Notes under the pieces: model-generated
Seen by the model: only the letters and a program-made list of their open reading frames with translations
Database searches by the model: none
Told to the model about the DNA's origin: nothing
NCBI RefSeq assembly: GCF_014852585.1
Contig: NZ_JACVBX010000013.1
Span: 62,001 to 126,000 of the forward strand
From: Pseudomonas sp. PDM18
GTDB taxonomy: Bacteria; Pseudomonadota; Gammaproteobacteria; Pseudomonadales; Pseudomonadaceae
Length of the DNA stretch: 64,000 nt
Direction: 5' to 3'
In this document: in pieces, positions 9,721 through 19,142 of the stretch
How positions within the stretch are numbered: the stretch's first letter is position 1
Layout of the letters: each line of letters opens with the position of its first letter
Program-made: the position numbers and the translations under genes

Positions 9721-11580
9721 TTATTCCTCGATTTCGTTGAGCCGGCGACCGGCCAGTGCGGCTTTGACGGTGGCGTCCATACGGCGCGCGGCAAAGGCGT
9801 CGGTCAGCTGGGACAGACGCTTGATCTGTAGTTCGATGGCAGTGGCATCGCTGCCGGTAGCCAGCTCACGCAGCGAGTCCATGCCGGCATCGATGACCAG
9901 ACGCTCGTCAGCATCGAGCAGACGCTCGCCATCGGCGTCCAGCGCGGACTGCACGGCTTCGAGCAGACGCTGGGCCTCGACCTGCTGTTCGCGCAGGGTG
10001 CGGGCGGCCATGTCATCACCGGCGTACTGGAAGGAATCCTGCAGCATGCGGGCGATCTCGCCGTCGGTCAGGCCGTAGGACGGCTTGACCTGGATGCTCG
10101 CCTCGGCGCCGGACGACAGCTCGCGGGCGGACACGCCCAGCAGACCATCGGCGTCGACCTGGAAGCTGACGCGGATCTTCGCCGCGCCCGCCACCATCGG
10201 CGGAATGCCGCGCAGCTCGAAACGCGCCAAGGACCGGCAGTCCTTGACCAGCTCACGCTCGCCTTGCAGCACGTGAATCATCATGGCTGTCTGGCCATCC
10301 TTGTAGGTGGTGAATTCCTGGGCGCGAGCCACCGGGATGGTGGTGTTACGCGGAATCACCTTCTCCATCAGCCCGCCCATGGTTTCCAGGCCGAGCGACA
10401 GGGGAATCACATCCAGCAGCAGCAGCTCTTCGCCGCGCTTGTTGCCAGCCAGGGCATCGGCCTGGATGGCAGCACCAATGGCAACCACCTGGTCCGGGTC
10501 GATATCAGTCAGCGGTTCACGACCGAACAGCTCCCCCACCAGTTCACGAACGCGCGGCACTCGGGTGGAGCCACCGACCATGACCACGGCACTGACCTCT
10601 TCCAGCTCGATGCCGGAATCACGCACGGCACGGCGGCAGGATTTGAGGCTGCGCTGGATCATCGGATCGATCAGAGAATCCATCTGGGCGCGAGTCAGCT
10701 CACCGGTCCAGCTGTCGTAGGCGACGGCAACGCTGGCGCTATCAGTCAGGGCTTCCTTCGCGGCACAGGCGGTCTGCAGCAGACGGCGCTGGGCGCCCGG
10801 ATCGAGGTCAGCCGAGATACCGGCCTGCTCAATGATCCAGCCAGCAATAGCATGGTCGAAATCGTCGCCGCCCAGGGCGGTGTCGCCACCGGTGGCCAGG
10901 ACCTCGAAGACGCCACGGGTCAGACGCAGGATGGAGATATCGAAGGTGCCGCCGCCCAAGTCATAAATGGCGACCAGGCCTTCGGCGCTCTTGTCCAGAC
11001 CGTATGCCACAGCGGCAGCGGTCGGCTCATTGAGCAGGCGCAGTACGTGCAGGCCAGCCAGGCGTGCGGCGTCCTTGGTGGCCTGACGCTGGGCATCGTC
11101 GAAATAGGCGGGAACTGTGATCACCGCGCCCACCAGCTCGCCACCCAGGGTGGATTCGGCGCGCTGACGCAGGACGCGGAGGATTTCTGCCGAGACCTCC
11201 ACCGGACTCTTGGCGCCCTGGACGGTCTCGATGAAGGGCATGTGCGATTCGCCCTGGGTGAAGCGGTACGGCAATTGGCCGCCCAACTGCTTCACGTCCT
11301 CCAGGCCACGGCCCATGAAGCGCTTGACCGAGATGATTGAGTTCAGCGGGTCTTGCGAGGCGGTGGCGCGAACGCTCTCACCCACCTCGATGCGATCGGC
11401 GAGGTAACGCACCGCCGAAGGCAGGATCACTTCGCCGCGGACGTCCGGCAACGGAGCCGCGACGCCGCTGCGCACGGCAGCGACCAGGGAATTCGTAGTG
11501 CCCAGGTCGATCCCCACGGCCAGGCGACGCTGGTGCGGCTGGGGGGTCTGTCCGGGCTCGGCGATCTGCAGTAGGGCCAT
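9721..11580 (-). CDS. hscA: Fe-S scaffold chaperone HscA
   Basis: HscA is the specialised Hsp70 that uses ATP hydrolysis to release clusters from IscU to apo-proteins, working with HscB. The 619-residue protein has the actin-like ATPase domain ([15 protein letters not shown] near the start, [12 protein letters not shown] in the middle). A substrate-binding beta-sandwich and C-terminal helical lid follow. It lacks the DnaK-type EEVD tail, as expected. It lies between hscB and fdx in the isc operon. Confidence 0.98.
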   Translation of the reverse strand: MALLQIAEPGQTPQPHQRRLAVGIDLGTTNSLVAAVRSGVAAPLPDVRGEVILPSAVRYLADRIEVGESVRATASQDPLNSIISVKRFMGRGLEDVKQLGGQLPYRFTQGESHMPFIETVQGAKSPVEVSAEILRVLRQRAESTLGGELVGAVITVPAYFDDAQRQATKDAARLAGLHVLRLLNEPTAAAVAYGLDKSAEGLVAIYDLGGGTFDISILRLTRGVFEVLATGGDTALGGDDFDHAIAGWIIEQAGISADLDPGAQRRLLQTACAAKEALTDSASVAVAYDSWTGELTRAQMDSLIDPMIQRSLKSCRRAVRDSGIELEEVSAVVMVGGSTRVPRVRELVGELFGREPLTDIDPDQVVAIGAAIQADALAGNKRGEELLLLDVIPLSLGLETMGGLMEKVIPRNTTIPVARAQEFTTYKDGQTAMMIHVLQGERELVKDCRSLARFELRGIPPMVAGAAKIRVSFQVDADGLLGVSARELSSGAEASIQVKPSYGLTDGEIARMLQDSFQYAGDDMAARTLREQQVEAQRLLEAVQSALDADGERLLDADERLVIDAGMDSLRELATGSDATAIELQIKRLSQLTDAFAARRMDATVKAALAGRRLNEIEE

Positions 11581-11624
11581 GCGGTTTCTAATCAGGCTAT
11601 CGGGCGCGGCGCGAGCCGCGCGGA

Positions 11625-12146
11625 TTAATCGTCGAGTCGCTCTTCCAGCTGTCGCACTTCCTGCGCCAGCTTGTCGAGGAACTGCATGCGACGCACCAGG
11701 CGTTCGGCCAGGTCGCGGCGGGCGGCATCATCCCAACAATCAGCGAAATCATCTTCCAGCCGTTGCTGGGCAGACTTCAGCTGACGCTTGAACTGCGCCA
11801 CGCCGTCGAGATCGGCGCTGTCCTGCAGGTCTTCCAGATCCTCGCGCAACTGCATCTGCTGCAGGAGGAACTCCGGGTCCTGCACCGTGGCTTCCAGCGG
11901 CAGCGAATCGCCGCGCAGGGCCAGCAGGTACAGGGCACGACGCGGAACGCTCTTCAGCGTCTGGTAGGCATCGTTGAGCTCAGCGGCCTTGGCCTGCGCC
12001 AGTCGCTGCTCGCGCTCGGAAGCATCGGCGAAACGGTCCGGATGAACGGTTCGCACCAGCTCCCGGTAGCGATTGCCGAGGGTTTCCAGATCGATCCGGA
12101 AACCCGGCTGCAGGTCGAACAGCGCGAAGTGACAGGGACTACCCAC
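11625..12146 (-). CDS. hscB: J-domain co-chaperone HscB
   Basis: HscB is the J-protein that brings IscU to HscA and stimulates its ATPase. The J domain contains the HPD motif in [14 protein letters not shown], and the C-terminal helical bundle binds IscU. I start it at GTG (12144-12146), giving [15 protein letters not shown] after the initiator. This matches the family N-terminus and 173-residue length and leaves an 8-bp gap to iscA. The upstream in-frame extension would overlap iscA by 31 bp. GAGG lies just upstream of the GTG. Confidence 0.95.
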   Translation of the reverse strand: MGSPCHFALFDLQPGFRIDLETLGNRYRELVRTVHPDRFADASEREQRLAQAKAAELNDAYQTLKSVPRRALYLLALRGDSLPLEATVQDPEFLLQQMQLREDLEDLQDSADLDGVAQFKRQLKSAQQRLEDDFADCWDDAARRDLAERLVRRMQFLDKLAQEVRQLEERLDD

Positions 12147-12154
12147 ACCCAGCC

Positions 12155-12478
12155 TCAGACGTTGAAGCTTTCGCCGCAGCCACACTCACCGCGCACGTTC
12201 GGGTTGTTGAACTTGAAGCCCTCGTTGAGGCCTTCCTTGGTGAAGTCCAACTCGGTGCCGTCGAGGTAGACCAGGCTTTTCGGGTCGATGATGACCTTCA
12301 CGCCGTGGCTCTCGAAGACCTGATCCTCGGCTGCCAGTTCGTCGACGAACTCCAGCACGTAGGCCAGCCCGGAACACCCGGTGGTACGCACGCCAAGACG
12401 AATGCCCTCGCCCTTGCCCCGCCCGTCGAGGGAGCGGCGAACGTGGTTGGCGGCGGCTTCGGTCATGCTGATGGCCAT
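12155..12478 (-). CDS. iscA: A-type Fe-S carrier IscA
   Basis: This 107-residue A-type carrier accepts and delivers Fe-S clusters. The three ligand cysteines are visible, one in TTGCSGLAY and two in the C-terminal CGCGESF motif. The family length and the position between iscU and hscB make the assignment firm. Transcription is from the iscR promoter. Confidence 0.97.
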   Translation of the reverse strand: MAISMTEAAANHVRRSLDGRGKGEGIRLGVRTTGCSGLAYVLEFVDELAAEDQVFESHGVKVIIDPKSLVYLDGTELDFTKEGLNEGFKFNNPNVRGECGCGESFNV

Positions 12479-12504
12479 GGGAACTCCTTACTCAACGAAT
12501 CGCT

Positions 12505-12891
12505 TCAGAGCAGACCTTTCTTCTGCTTGTAGTCGCGCACGGCCGCCTTGATGGCGTCCTCCGCGAGTACCGAGCAGTGGATCTTAACCGGCGGCAGGGC
12601 CAGTTCTTCGGCGATGGTGGTGTTCTTGATCGACTCGGCTTCGTCCAGGGTCTTGCCCTTCATCCACTCGGTGGCGAGGGAGCTGGAGGCGATGGCCGAA
12701 CCGCAGCCGTAGGTCTTGAACTTGGCGTCTTCGATGACGCCCTGCTCGTTGACCTTGATCTGCAGGCGCATTACGTCGCCGCAGGCCGGCGCGCCGACCA
12801 TGCCGGTGCCGACGTCCGGGTCTTCGGCGTTGAGCTTGCCGACGTTGCGCGGATTTTCGTAGTGGTCGATGACCTTTTCACTGTAAGCCAT
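12505..12891 (-). CDS. iscU: Fe-S cluster scaffold IscU
   Basis: IscU is the scaffold on which [2Fe-2S] and [4Fe-4S] clusters are built from sulfur supplied by IscS. The 128-residue protein shows the three conserved cysteines in GAPACGDVM, TYGCGSAIASS and KIHCSVLAEDA. The HscA-recognition motif LPPVK lies just before the last one. It lies between iscS and iscA. Confidence 0.98.
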   Translation of the reverse strand: MAYSEKVIDHYENPRNVGKLNAEDPDVGTGMVGAPACGDVMRLQIKVNEQGVIEDAKFKTYGCGSAIASSSLATEWMKGKTLDEAESIKNTTIAEELALPPVKIHCSVLAEDAIKAAVRDYKQKKGLL

Positions 12892-12918
12892 GGCTAATCC
12901 TCACTTCTATGGGGCGGG

Positions 12919-14133
12919 TCAGTGGGCCTGCCATTCGACCTTGGACAGGTCGACACCCTCTTTGAACATATCCCACAGCGGCGAGAGTTCACGCAGCTTG
13001 GAAACGGCTTCCACCACCTTCTTGGCGGCGTAATCGACCTCTTCTTCAGTGGTGAAGCGGCCGAAGCTGAAACGGATGGAGCTGTGCGCCAGCTCGTCGT
13101 TGCGACCCAGGGCGCGGAGCACGTAGGACGGCTCCAGCGAGGCCGAGGTGCAGGCGGAACCGGACGAGACGGCCAGGTCCTTGAGCGACATCATCAGCGA
13201 CTCGCCTTCGACGTAGTTGAAGCTGACGTTGAGGATGTTCGGCGCGTAGGAAGTCGGGCTGCCGTTGAGGTACAGCTCTTCCAGGTCCTGCACCTGATCG
13301 AAGAAGCGCTTGCGCAGGCCTTCGATACGGGCCATTTCCTGGTGCATTTCTTCCTTGGCGATGCGGAAGGCCTCGCCCATGCCGACGATCTGGTGGGTCG
13401 CCAAGGTGCCCGAACGCATGCCGCGCTCATGGCCGCCACCGTGCATCTGGGCTTCCAGGCGCACGCGCGGCTTGCGGCGCACGTACAGCGCGCCCATGCC
13501 TTTGGGGCCGTAGACCTTGTGGGCGGAGAAGGACATCAGGTCGACCTTGAGCTTCTCCAGGTCGATGTCCACCTTGCCGGCCGACTGTGCAGCGTCGACG
13601 TGCAGCAGGATGCCGCGCGAGCGGGTCAGCTCGCCGATGGCGGCGATGTCGTTGATGCTGCCGACTTCGTTGTTCACGTGCATTACCGAGACCAGGATGG
13701 TGTCGTCACGCAGAGCGGCCTCGACCATCGCCGGGGTGATGATGCCCTCGGGGGTCGGTTCCAAGTAGGTCACTTCGAAGCCTTCGCGCTCCAGCTGGCG
13801 GCAGGTATCCAGGACCGCCTTGTGCTCGATCTTCGAGGTGACGATGTGCTTGCCCTTGGTCGCGTAGAAGTGCGCGACGCCCTTGACGGCAAGGTTGTCG
13901 GACTCGGTGGCACCGGACGTCCAGACGATCTCACGGGGGTCGGCATTAACCAGTTCGGCGACCTGGCGACGGGCGTTCTCAGCCGCTTCCTCGGCCTTCC
14001 AGCCGAAGAGGTGGGAGCGCGAAGCCGGGTTGCCGAAGTTGCCGTCAACCAGCAGGCAGTCGGCCATTTTCTGAGCGACACGCGGATCCACCGGGGTGGT
14101 GGCGGAGTAGTCGAGGTAAATCGGCAATCTCAT
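12919..14133 (-). CDS. iscS: Cysteine desulfurase IscS
   Basis: IscS is the PLP enzyme that takes sulfur from L-cysteine for Fe-S clusters, tRNA thiolation and other thio-cofactors. The 404-residue product has the PLP lysine in [12 protein letters not shown] and the mobile active-site cysteine in [14 protein letters not shown]. The start at 14131-14133 ([14 protein letters not shown]) is chosen because GGAG lies 7 nt upstream and the length matches the family; a longer frame would overlap iscR. It follows iscR by 28 bp. Confidence 0.98.
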   Translation of the reverse strand: MRLPIYLDYSATTPVDPRVAQKMADCLLVDGNFGNPASRSHLFGWKAEEAAENARRQVAELVNADPREIVWTSGATESDNLAVKGVAHFYATKGKHIVTSKIEHKAVLDTCRQLEREGFEVTYLEPTPEGIITPAMVEAALRDDTILVSVMHVNNEVGSINDIAAIGELTRSRGILLHVDAAQSAGKVDIDLEKLKVDLMSFSAHKVYGPKGMGALYVRRKPRVRLEAQMHGGGHERGMRSGTLATHQIVGMGEAFRIAKEEMHQEMARIEGLRKRFFDQVQDLEELYLNGSPTSYAPNILNVSFNYVEGESLMMSLKDLAVSSGSACTSASLEPSYVLRALGRNDELAHSSIRFSFGRFTTEEEVDYAAKKVVEAVSKLRELSPLWDMFKEGVDLSKVEWQAH

Positions 14134-14161
14134 CAGGTAACTCCTACAGGCGGGCGTTCGC

Positions 14162-14656
14162 TCAATCGATGGCGGACGCTTCAATCTTGTCGAGGCGCAG
14201 CGGCTTGGTGCCCGAGCAGCGACGCTCGTCCTGGCGCTGAGCGACCTCTTGAACTTCGCGGCGCTCGACCAGGTCGGCCAGGCTGATGCCGCTGAGGAAC
14301 TCGTGAATCTGCTGACTGAGGTCGCACCACAGGTGGTGGGTCAGGCAGGTATCGCCGGAGTGGCAGTCGCCCTGACCCTGGCAACGGGTGGCGTCGACCG
14401 ACTCGTTGACCGCATCGATCACCTGGGCGACGTGGATGCCGGTCATGTCGCGGGACAGCTGGTAGCCGCCGCCCGGACCACGCACGCTGACCACCAGGTT
14501 GCCACGGCGCAACTTGGCGAACAGCTGTTCCAGGTAGGACAGGGAGATACCCTGGCGCTCGGAGATATCGGCGAGAGAAACCGGGCCACGCTGGGCGTGC
14601 AACGCCAGATCAAGCATGGCGGTGACGGCATAGCGGCCTTTGGTGGTCAATCGCAT
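14162..14656 (-). CDS. iscR: Fe-S-sensing transcription regulator IscR
   Basis: IscR is an Rrf2-family winged-helix regulator that binds a [2Fe-2S] cluster and represses its own operon when clusters are plentiful. The 164-residue protein begins [20 protein letters not shown]. It has the cluster-binding set of three cysteines and a histidine in the segment around [21 protein letters not shown] matching operator is visible upstream (14699-14723). It is first in the isc operon and is followed by iscS. Confidence 0.98.
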   Translation of the reverse strand: MRLTTKGRYAVTAMLDLALHAQRGPVSLADISERQGISLSYLEQLFAKLRRGNLVVSVRGPGGGYQLSRDMTGIHVAQVIDAVNESVDATRCQGQGDCHSGDTCLTHHLWCDLSQQIHEFLSGISLADLVERREVQEVAQRQDERRCSGTKPLRLDKIEASAID

Positions 14657-14689
14657 GGGAAAATCCGGAAGAATCGCTGGTATGGCGGG

Positions 14690-14723
14690 AGTATGCTCTT
14701 TTCCGACTATTTAAGTCAACTAT
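14690..14723 (-). promoter_or_regulatory. iscR promoter with type 1 IscR operator
   Basis: Reading the minus strand, positions 14723-14699 fit the known type 1 IscR site closely: ATAGTTGACT, then TAAA, then TAGTCGG. The operator contains the -35 box TTGACT (14714-14719). A -10 box, CATACT (14690-14695), follows at 18 bp, about 35 bp upstream of the iscR start. Repression by holo-IscR binding over the -35 would follow. The spacer further up (to 14796) holds a second, imperfect GACT half at 14741-14744. Confidence 0.8.
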
Positions 14724-14796
14724 AAGACCTATTACTTTAGTCGGATTTAGCCAGCGAACGGCGACATATTGTAGCAGCAATGCAAGGGCCGGCGCA

Positions 14797-15576
14797 TCAC
14801 TGCGCCGACTTGCTGCTCTCCTCGTCCTTGACTCCGGCGAAGTCCTCTTCCCGCAGAACCGGAAGATCTTTCGCACAGTAGTCGCTACCCAGAGCTGTCA
14901 GAGCCTTGCACATGCCTTCCAGCCGGCCGTCAACCGCCTGCAGGTGGTCGAGCAGCTGGCCGATGGCGCGGGCCACCGGGTCGGGCATGTCCTGGCTGAC
15001 GCCGTAGGCATCGAAGCCGAGCTTTTCTGCCATGGCCTGGCGCTTGGCGGCCTGATCCGCGTCATCCTTGACGATGATGCGGCCGGGAATACCCACAACG
15101 GTAGCGCCCGGCGGCACCTCTTTGGTCACCACGGCATTGGAACCGACCTTGGCGCCGGCACCGACGGTGAACGGACCAAGCACCTTGGCGCCCGCCCCCA
15201 CCACCACGCCATCGGCCAGGGTCGGGTGGCGCTTGCCCTTGTTCCAGCTGGTGCCACCCAGGGTCACGCCCTGGTAGATGGTCACATCGTCGCCGATCTC
15301 GGCGGTTTCGCCGATGACGATGCCCAAGCCGTGATCGATGAAGAAGCGACGACCAATCTTCGCGCCCGGATGAATCTCGATACCGGTCATCCAGCGACCG
15401 AAGTTGGACACCATGCGCGCCAGCCACTTCCAGCCGGACGTCCACAGACCATGAGCCAGGCGATGCAGCCAGACGGCGTGCAGTCCCGGGTAGCAGGTGA
15501 GCACCTCGAAAGCGTTGCGCGCCGCCGGGTCACGATGGAATACGCTCTGGATATCTTCGCGTACACGCTCAAACAT
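14797..15576 (-). CDS. cysE: Serine O-acetyltransferase
   Basis: CysE acetylates L-serine with acetyl-CoA, the committing step of cysteine synthesis. The 259-residue protein has an N-terminal helical domain and then a left-handed beta-helix of hexapeptide repeats. The active-site region includes [17 protein letters not shown] and GVTLGGT. The start at 15574-15576 ([10 protein letters not shown]) overlaps the trmJ stop by 8 bp and has GGAGTG upstream. Its place beside the isc operon ties cysteine supply to IscS, an arrangement also known from Azotobacter. Confidence 0.95.
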   Translation of the reverse strand: MFERVREDIQSVFHRDPAARNAFEVLTCYPGLHAVWLHRLAHGLWTSGWKWLARMVSNFGRWMTGIEIHPGAKIGRRFFIDHGLGIVIGETAEIGDDVTIYQGVTLGGTSWNKGKRHPTLADGVVVGAGAKVLGPFTVGAGAKVGSNAVVTKEVPPGATVVGIPGRIIVKDDADQAAKRQAMAEKLGFDAYGVSQDMPDPVARAIGQLLDHLQAVDGRLEGMCKALTALGSDYCAKDLPVLREEDFAGVKDEESSKSAQ

Positions 15577-16348
15577 CTTCATCACTCCGCTTGGAAAGCT
15601 CCCCACGGGCAGCCTTCCGTGTCTCGGTGAGAATACCCCGCAGGATATTCATCTCCAGCTTGCTGACACCGGCACGGCCATATAGGCGGCGCAGGCGCGA
15701 CATCAGGTGGCGCGGCTTCTGCGGATCGAGGAACTGGATATCCACCAGGGTCGACTCCAGATGCGCATAGAAACGCTCCAGCTCATCGGAAGTCACCGGG
15801 ACGCTGTTGAGCATCGCAGTGGACTCGACCTTCTCCTGCTTGGTCGGCTGCCCCTGAACGGCCAGCCAGGCCATGCGCACCTCGTAGACCAGCACCTGCA
15901 CCGCCGTCGCCAGGTTCAGCGAGCTGAACTCGGGATTGGCCGGGATGTGCACGTGGAACTGACATCGCTGCAGCTCCTCATTGGTCAGGCCGGCGTATTC
16001 GCGGCCGAACACCAGTGCGACCTCACCACCTTGCTGGACGTGCTCCAGGCTAGTGGTGGCGCACTCGCGCGGATCGAGCAGCGGCCAGGGGATGCGACGA
16101 TCCCGCGCGCTGGTGCCAAGCACCAGGCTGCAGCCCGCCAGGGCATCTTCCAAGGTGGGAACGACCACGGCCGCATCGAGGATGTCATCGGCGCCGGAGG
16201 CGCGGGCACGGGCCTCGCCACTGGGGAAATCCATCGGATCGACCAGGACCAGGCGCGACAGCCCCATGTTCTTCATCGCACGGGCCGTACCGCCGATATT
16301 GCCGGGATGGCTGGTATTGACCAGCACCACGCGAATTTTGTCGAGCAA
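15569..16348 (-). CDS. trmJ: tRNA (cytidine/uridine-2'-O-)-methyltransferase TrmJ
   Basis: TrmJ is a SPOUT-class enzyme that 2'-O-methylates position 32 of several tRNAs. The sequence has [20 protein letters not shown] at the N-terminus and the knotted C-terminal motifs ([28 protein letters not shown]). I favour the TTG at 16346-16348 as start: it has GGAGT with 6-nt spacing, whereas the GTG five codons upstream (16361-16363) has none. This gives 259 residues, close to the P. aeruginosa length. It overlaps cysE by 8 bp and diverges from suhB. Confidence 0.93.
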   Translation of the reverse strand: MLDKIRVVLVNTSHPGNIGGTARAMKNMGLSRLVLVDPMDFPSGEARARASGADDILDAAVVVPTLEDALAGCSLVLGTSARDRRIPWPLLDPRECATTSLEHVQQGGEVALVFGREYAGLTNEELQRCQFHVHIPANPEFSSLNLATAVQVLVYEVRMAWLAVQGQPTKQEKVESTAMLNSVPVTSDELERFYAHLESTLVDIQFLDPQKPRHLMSRLRRLYGRAGVSKLEMNILRGILTETRKAARGELSKRSDEDV

Positions 16349-16450
16349 CGCGCGACTCCACACAAAAGCGAAAAAGGGAGGGAATCCTACCGCAGCAGTG
16401 GGGCTTGCGCCACGCAGGCGACAGGTCGCTCTATTAACTCCATGGCTTTC

Positions 16451-16459
16451 TGCTAGAAT
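16451..16459 (+). promoter_or_regulatory. Probable suhB promoter (extended -10)
   Basis: TGCTAGAAT is an extended -10 box about 35 bp before the suhB start, in the trmJ-suhB divergent spacer. No good -35 is present 17 bp upstream (CTATTA), which the extended -10 could offset. Confidence 0.45.
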
Positions 16460-16494
16460 ATTCGGCTTTCTTTAACGACCCAGGTGACCTCTCC

Positions 16495-17310
16495 ATGCAG
16501 CCTATGCTGAATATCGCCCTGCGCGCCGCTCGCAGCGCCGGTGAACTGATCTTCCGCTCCATCGAACGCCTGGATACCCTGTCGGTCAACGAGAAAGAAG
16601 CCAACGACTACGTCACCGAAGTCGATCGCGCGGCCGAGCTCTCCATCGTCACAGCCCTGCGCAAGGCCTACCCGAACCACGGGATCATGGGCGAAGAAGG
16701 CGGCATGCTCGAAGGCAGCGGCGAAGGTGCCGACTACCTGTGGATCATCGACCCGCTGGATGGCACCACCAACTTCATCCACGGCGTTCCGCACTACGCC
16801 GTCAGCATCGCCTGCAAATACCGCGGTCGCCTCGAGCACGCCGTGGTCCTCGACCCGATCCGCCAGGAAGAATTCACCGCCAGCCGCGGCCGTGGCGCCG
16901 CACTGAACGGCCGCCGCCTGCGCGTCAGCAACCGCAAGAGCCTGGAAGGCGCCCTGCTCGGCACCGGCTTCCCGTTCCGCGACAGCCAGATGGACAACCT
17001 GGACGCCTATCTGGGCATGTTCCGCAGCCTGGTCGGCCAGACCGCCGGCATCCGCCGCGCCGGCGCCGCCAGCCTGGACCTGGCCTACGTCGCCGCCGGT
17101 CGCTACGACGCCTTCTGGGAATTCGGCCTGTCCGAGTGGGACATGGCCGCTGGCGCCCTGCTGATCCAGGAAGCGGGCGGCCTGGTGAGCGATTTCACCG
17201 GCGGTCACGAGTTCCTCGAGAAGGGCCAGATCGTCGCCGGCAACACCAAGTGCTTCAAGGCGCTGCTGACCAGCATCCAGCCGCACCTGCCGCCGTCGCT
17301 CAAGCGCTGA
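16495..17310 (+). CDS. suhB: Inositol-1-monophosphatase family protein SuhB
   Basis: SuhB belongs to the Mg-dependent inositol monophosphatase family. In E. coli it also acts in rRNA transcription antitermination, and in P. aeruginosa it affects virulence gene expression. The 271-residue protein shows the metal-site motifs GEEGG, DPLDGTTNF and the later SEWDMAAGALL. An alternative start lies at the second ATG (codon 4). It is the only plus-strand gene between trmJ and the RDD gene. A terminator follows at 17328-17353. Confidence 0.96.
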   Translation: MQPMLNIALRAARSAGELIFRSIERLDTLSVNEKEANDYVTEVDRAAELSIVTALRKAYPNHGIMGEEGGMLEGSGEGADYLWIIDPLDGTTNFIHGVPHYAVSIACKYRGRLEHAVVLDPIRQEEFTASRGRGAALNGRRLRVSNRKSLEGALLGTGFPFRDSQMDNLDAYLGMFRSLVGQTAGIRRAGAASLDLAYVAAGRYDAFWEFGLSEWDMAAGALLIQEAGGLVSDFTGGHEFLEKGQIVAGNTKCFKALLTSIQPHLPPSLKR

Positions 17311-17327
17311 GCCTGAGCCACGACGCA

Positions 17328-17353
17328 AAAAGCCCGGCAATGCCGGGCTTTTT
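17328..17353 (+). terminator. Terminator of suhB
   Basis: The inverted pair AGCCCGGCA / TGCCGGGCT, with its flanking A and T runs, forms a strong rho-independent terminator 18 bp beyond the suhB stop. Confidence 0.9.
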
Positions 17354-17376
17354 TGTGCCTGCAAGAACGCGTCGCC

Positions 17377-17456
17377 TGTAGGAGCGAGCTTGCTCGCGAA
17401 GCTCTTTATCCTGAAACCACGCACCCAGGCGGTTCGCGAGCAAGCTCGCTCCTACA
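17377..17456. repeat. REP/BIME-type inverted repeat pair
   Basis: The 24-bp sequence starting TGTAGGAGCGAGCTTGCTCG (17377-17400) recurs as its exact reverse complement at 17433-17456, with 32 bp between. Each arm contains its own short palindrome (GCGAGCTTGCTCGC). The same pair occurs at 37670-37747. This is the pattern of Pseudomonas REP sequences, non-autonomous elements spread by REP-associated transposases; none of those is encoded in this window. Confidence 0.9.
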
Positions 17457-17472
17457 ACAAAAGACCAAAGAA

Positions 17473-17497
17473 AAAGGCGCCCATTGGGCGCCTTCTT
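17473..17497 (-). terminator. Terminator of the glycine-zipper gene
   Basis: AAGGCGCCC / GGGCGCCTT forms a 9-bp stem with a 3-nt loop, 22 bp after the convergent minus-strand gene. It is flanked by an A run on the left, which reads as T on the minus strand. Confidence 0.8.
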
Positions 17498-17518
17498 CGT
17501 TCCACGCCTGGCGACTGC

Positions 17519-18055
17519 TTATTGCTGACCCAGGATCAGTCGGCCGCTCTTGTCGACCGGAATCTGCGAGCCCGGATCGCGATCCATGCGGACCTGACCG
17601 GCCTTGCCATCGAGCAGGTACTTCACGTCGTAGCCGACAACCTTCTCGCTGGTGTCGTCGACGGTGTTGCAGCGGGTTTCGGTGGTGGTGTAGGTGTCAC
17701 GCTCCTGCATGCCTTCCTGCACCTTGTTGCCCGCGTAGCCGCCGCCGATGGCGCCCGCCACGGTGGCGATCTTCTTGCCGTTGCCGCCGCCGATCTGGTT
17801 GCCCAGCAGGCCGCCAGCGATGGCACCGATCGCCGTACCGGCGATCTGGTGGGTGTCCTTGACCGGACGCTGGTGGGTCACTGCCACGTCCTTGCAGACC
17901 TGGCGCGGATTCTTGATGGTTTCCTTGACCGGTTGAACGGCGAGCACCTCGGCGTATTGCGGCGCACGGTCCACCAGACTGTAGGTAGCCACGGCGCCAC
18001 CGGCAGTCACGCCTACAGCGCCCAGCACGGTACCGATTAGCAACGACTTGTTCAT
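17519..18055 (-). CDS. Glycine-zipper 2TM envelope protein
   Basis: This is a 178-residue envelope protein. An N-terminal membrane or signal segment (LLIGTVLGAVGVTAGGAVATYSL) comes first. A central Gly-rich pair of segments follows (IAGTAIGAIAGGLLGNQIGG and TVAGAIGGGYAGNKVQ), which is the glycine zipper 2TM domain of the SlyB/17-kDa-antigen type. No lipobox cysteine is visible, so it is not an obvious lipoprotein. The role of such proteins is poorly defined; SlyB-type proteins are linked to outer-membrane integrity. It occupies the place of the conserved hypothetical gene between suhB and secF in P. aeruginosa. Confidence 0.8.
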   Translation of the reverse strand: MNKSLLIGTVLGAVGVTAGGAVATYSLVDRAPQYAEVLAVQPVKETIKNPRQVCKDVAVTHQRPVKDTHQIAGTAIGAIAGGLLGNQIGGGNGKKIATVAGAIGGGYAGNKVQEGMQERDTYTTTETRCNTVDDTSEKVVGYDVKYLLDGKAGQVRMDRDPGSQIPVDKSGRLILGQQ

Positions 18056-18164
18056 AGGGTTCTCCTGGTCTTTCTTCTCATTCGGGCCTAGCCCTTTACC
18101 TTGCCTTGGAGCGATCTAATTGTAAGAAAGTTCCGGCCACCTGATGGCACATCACCTACAAATA

Positions 18165-18190
18165 AAAACTCCCGCCGAAGCGGGAGTTTT
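18165..18190 (-). terminator. Terminator of the secDF transcript
   Basis: AAAACTCCCGC, a 4-nt loop region and GCGGGAGTTTT make a symmetric rho-independent terminator 25 bp after the secF stop. It is usable in both directions, but only minus-strand genes face it. Confidence 0.85.
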
Positions 18191-18214
18191 CTCTGGAAGG
18201 CTGGAAACGCTCTA

Positions 18215-19132
18215 TTACGGGCGCTCGTCGACTTCCTTGCTCGGCGGAGGAATCAGGTCCTCACTGGACAGGTTCAGCCAGATCAGCACCACGTTGGCGA
18301 TATAGATTGACGAGTAGGTACCCGCCATCACGCCGACGAACAGGGCGATAGAGAAGCCGAACAGGTTGTCGCCACCGAAGAACAACAGAGCAGCGATGGC
18401 CAGCAGGGTCGACACCGAGGTGGCGATGGTCCGCAGCAGGGTCTGACTGGTCGAGATGTTGATGTTCTCGATCAGGCTTGCCTTGCGCAGCACGCGGAAG
18501 TTCTCGCGCACCCGGTCGAAGATCACGATGGTGTCGTTCAGCGAGTAGCCCACCACCGCCAGCACCGCGGCGAGTACGGTCAGGTCGAAGGTGATCTGGA
18601 AGAACGACAGCACGCCCATCACGATGATGGCATCGTGGATCAGCGAGAGGATCGCACCCAGGGCGAATTTCCACTGGAAGCGGAAGCCCACGTACAGCAG
18701 GATGCCGCCAAGCGCCAGGAGCATGCCGAGGCCACCCTGGTCGCGCAGCTCCTCACCCACCTGCGGGCCGACGTACTCGACGCCGTTCACCTTGGCCGGA
18801 TTGGAAGCATCGGCCTTCTGCAGCGCAGTGGCGACCTTCTTGCCCAGTTCCGGGTCTTCGCTGGGCATACGCACCAGCACGTCCCTGGTATCACCGAAGC
18901 TCTGCACCACGGCTTCGCTGTAACCGGCGGCGACCAGTTGCTCGCGCACCTTGGAGAGATCGGCAGGCTGCTCGTAGGTCAGCTTGATCGACGTACCGCC
19001 GGTGAAGTCCAGGCCGAAGTTGATACCTTTGAAGACCCAGCTGCCAAGGGCGATCAGGGTCAGGATCAGGGTCGCGGCGAACGCAACGTTGCGCACGCCC
19101 ATGAAGTTGATAGTACCGATCTTGATATTCAT
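18215..19132 (-). CDS. secF: Protein translocase subunit SecF
   Basis: SecF forms with SecD the membrane complex that uses the proton gradient to pull proteins out of SecYEG on the periplasmic side. The 305-residue protein has six membrane segments. It includes the motif FGLDFTGGTSIKL near the start and the VVGYSLNDTIVIFDRVREN segment of the SecD/SecF family. It lies 10 bp after secD. Confidence 0.98.
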   Translation of the reverse strand: MNIKIGTINFMGVRNVAFAATLILTLIALGSWVFKGINFGLDFTGGTSIKLTYEQPADLSKVREQLVAAGYSEAVVQSFGDTRDVLVRMPSEDPELGKKVATALQKADASNPAKVNGVEYVGPQVGEELRDQGGLGMLLALGGILLYVGFRFQWKFALGAILSLIHDAIIVMGVLSFFQITFDLTVLAAVLAVVGYSLNDTIVIFDRVRENFRVLRKASLIENINISTSQTLLRTIATSVSTLLAIAALLFFGGDNLFGFSIALFVGVMAGTYSSIYIANVVLIWLNLSSEDLIPPPSKEVDERP

Positions 19133-19142
19133 CTCTGGCCCC

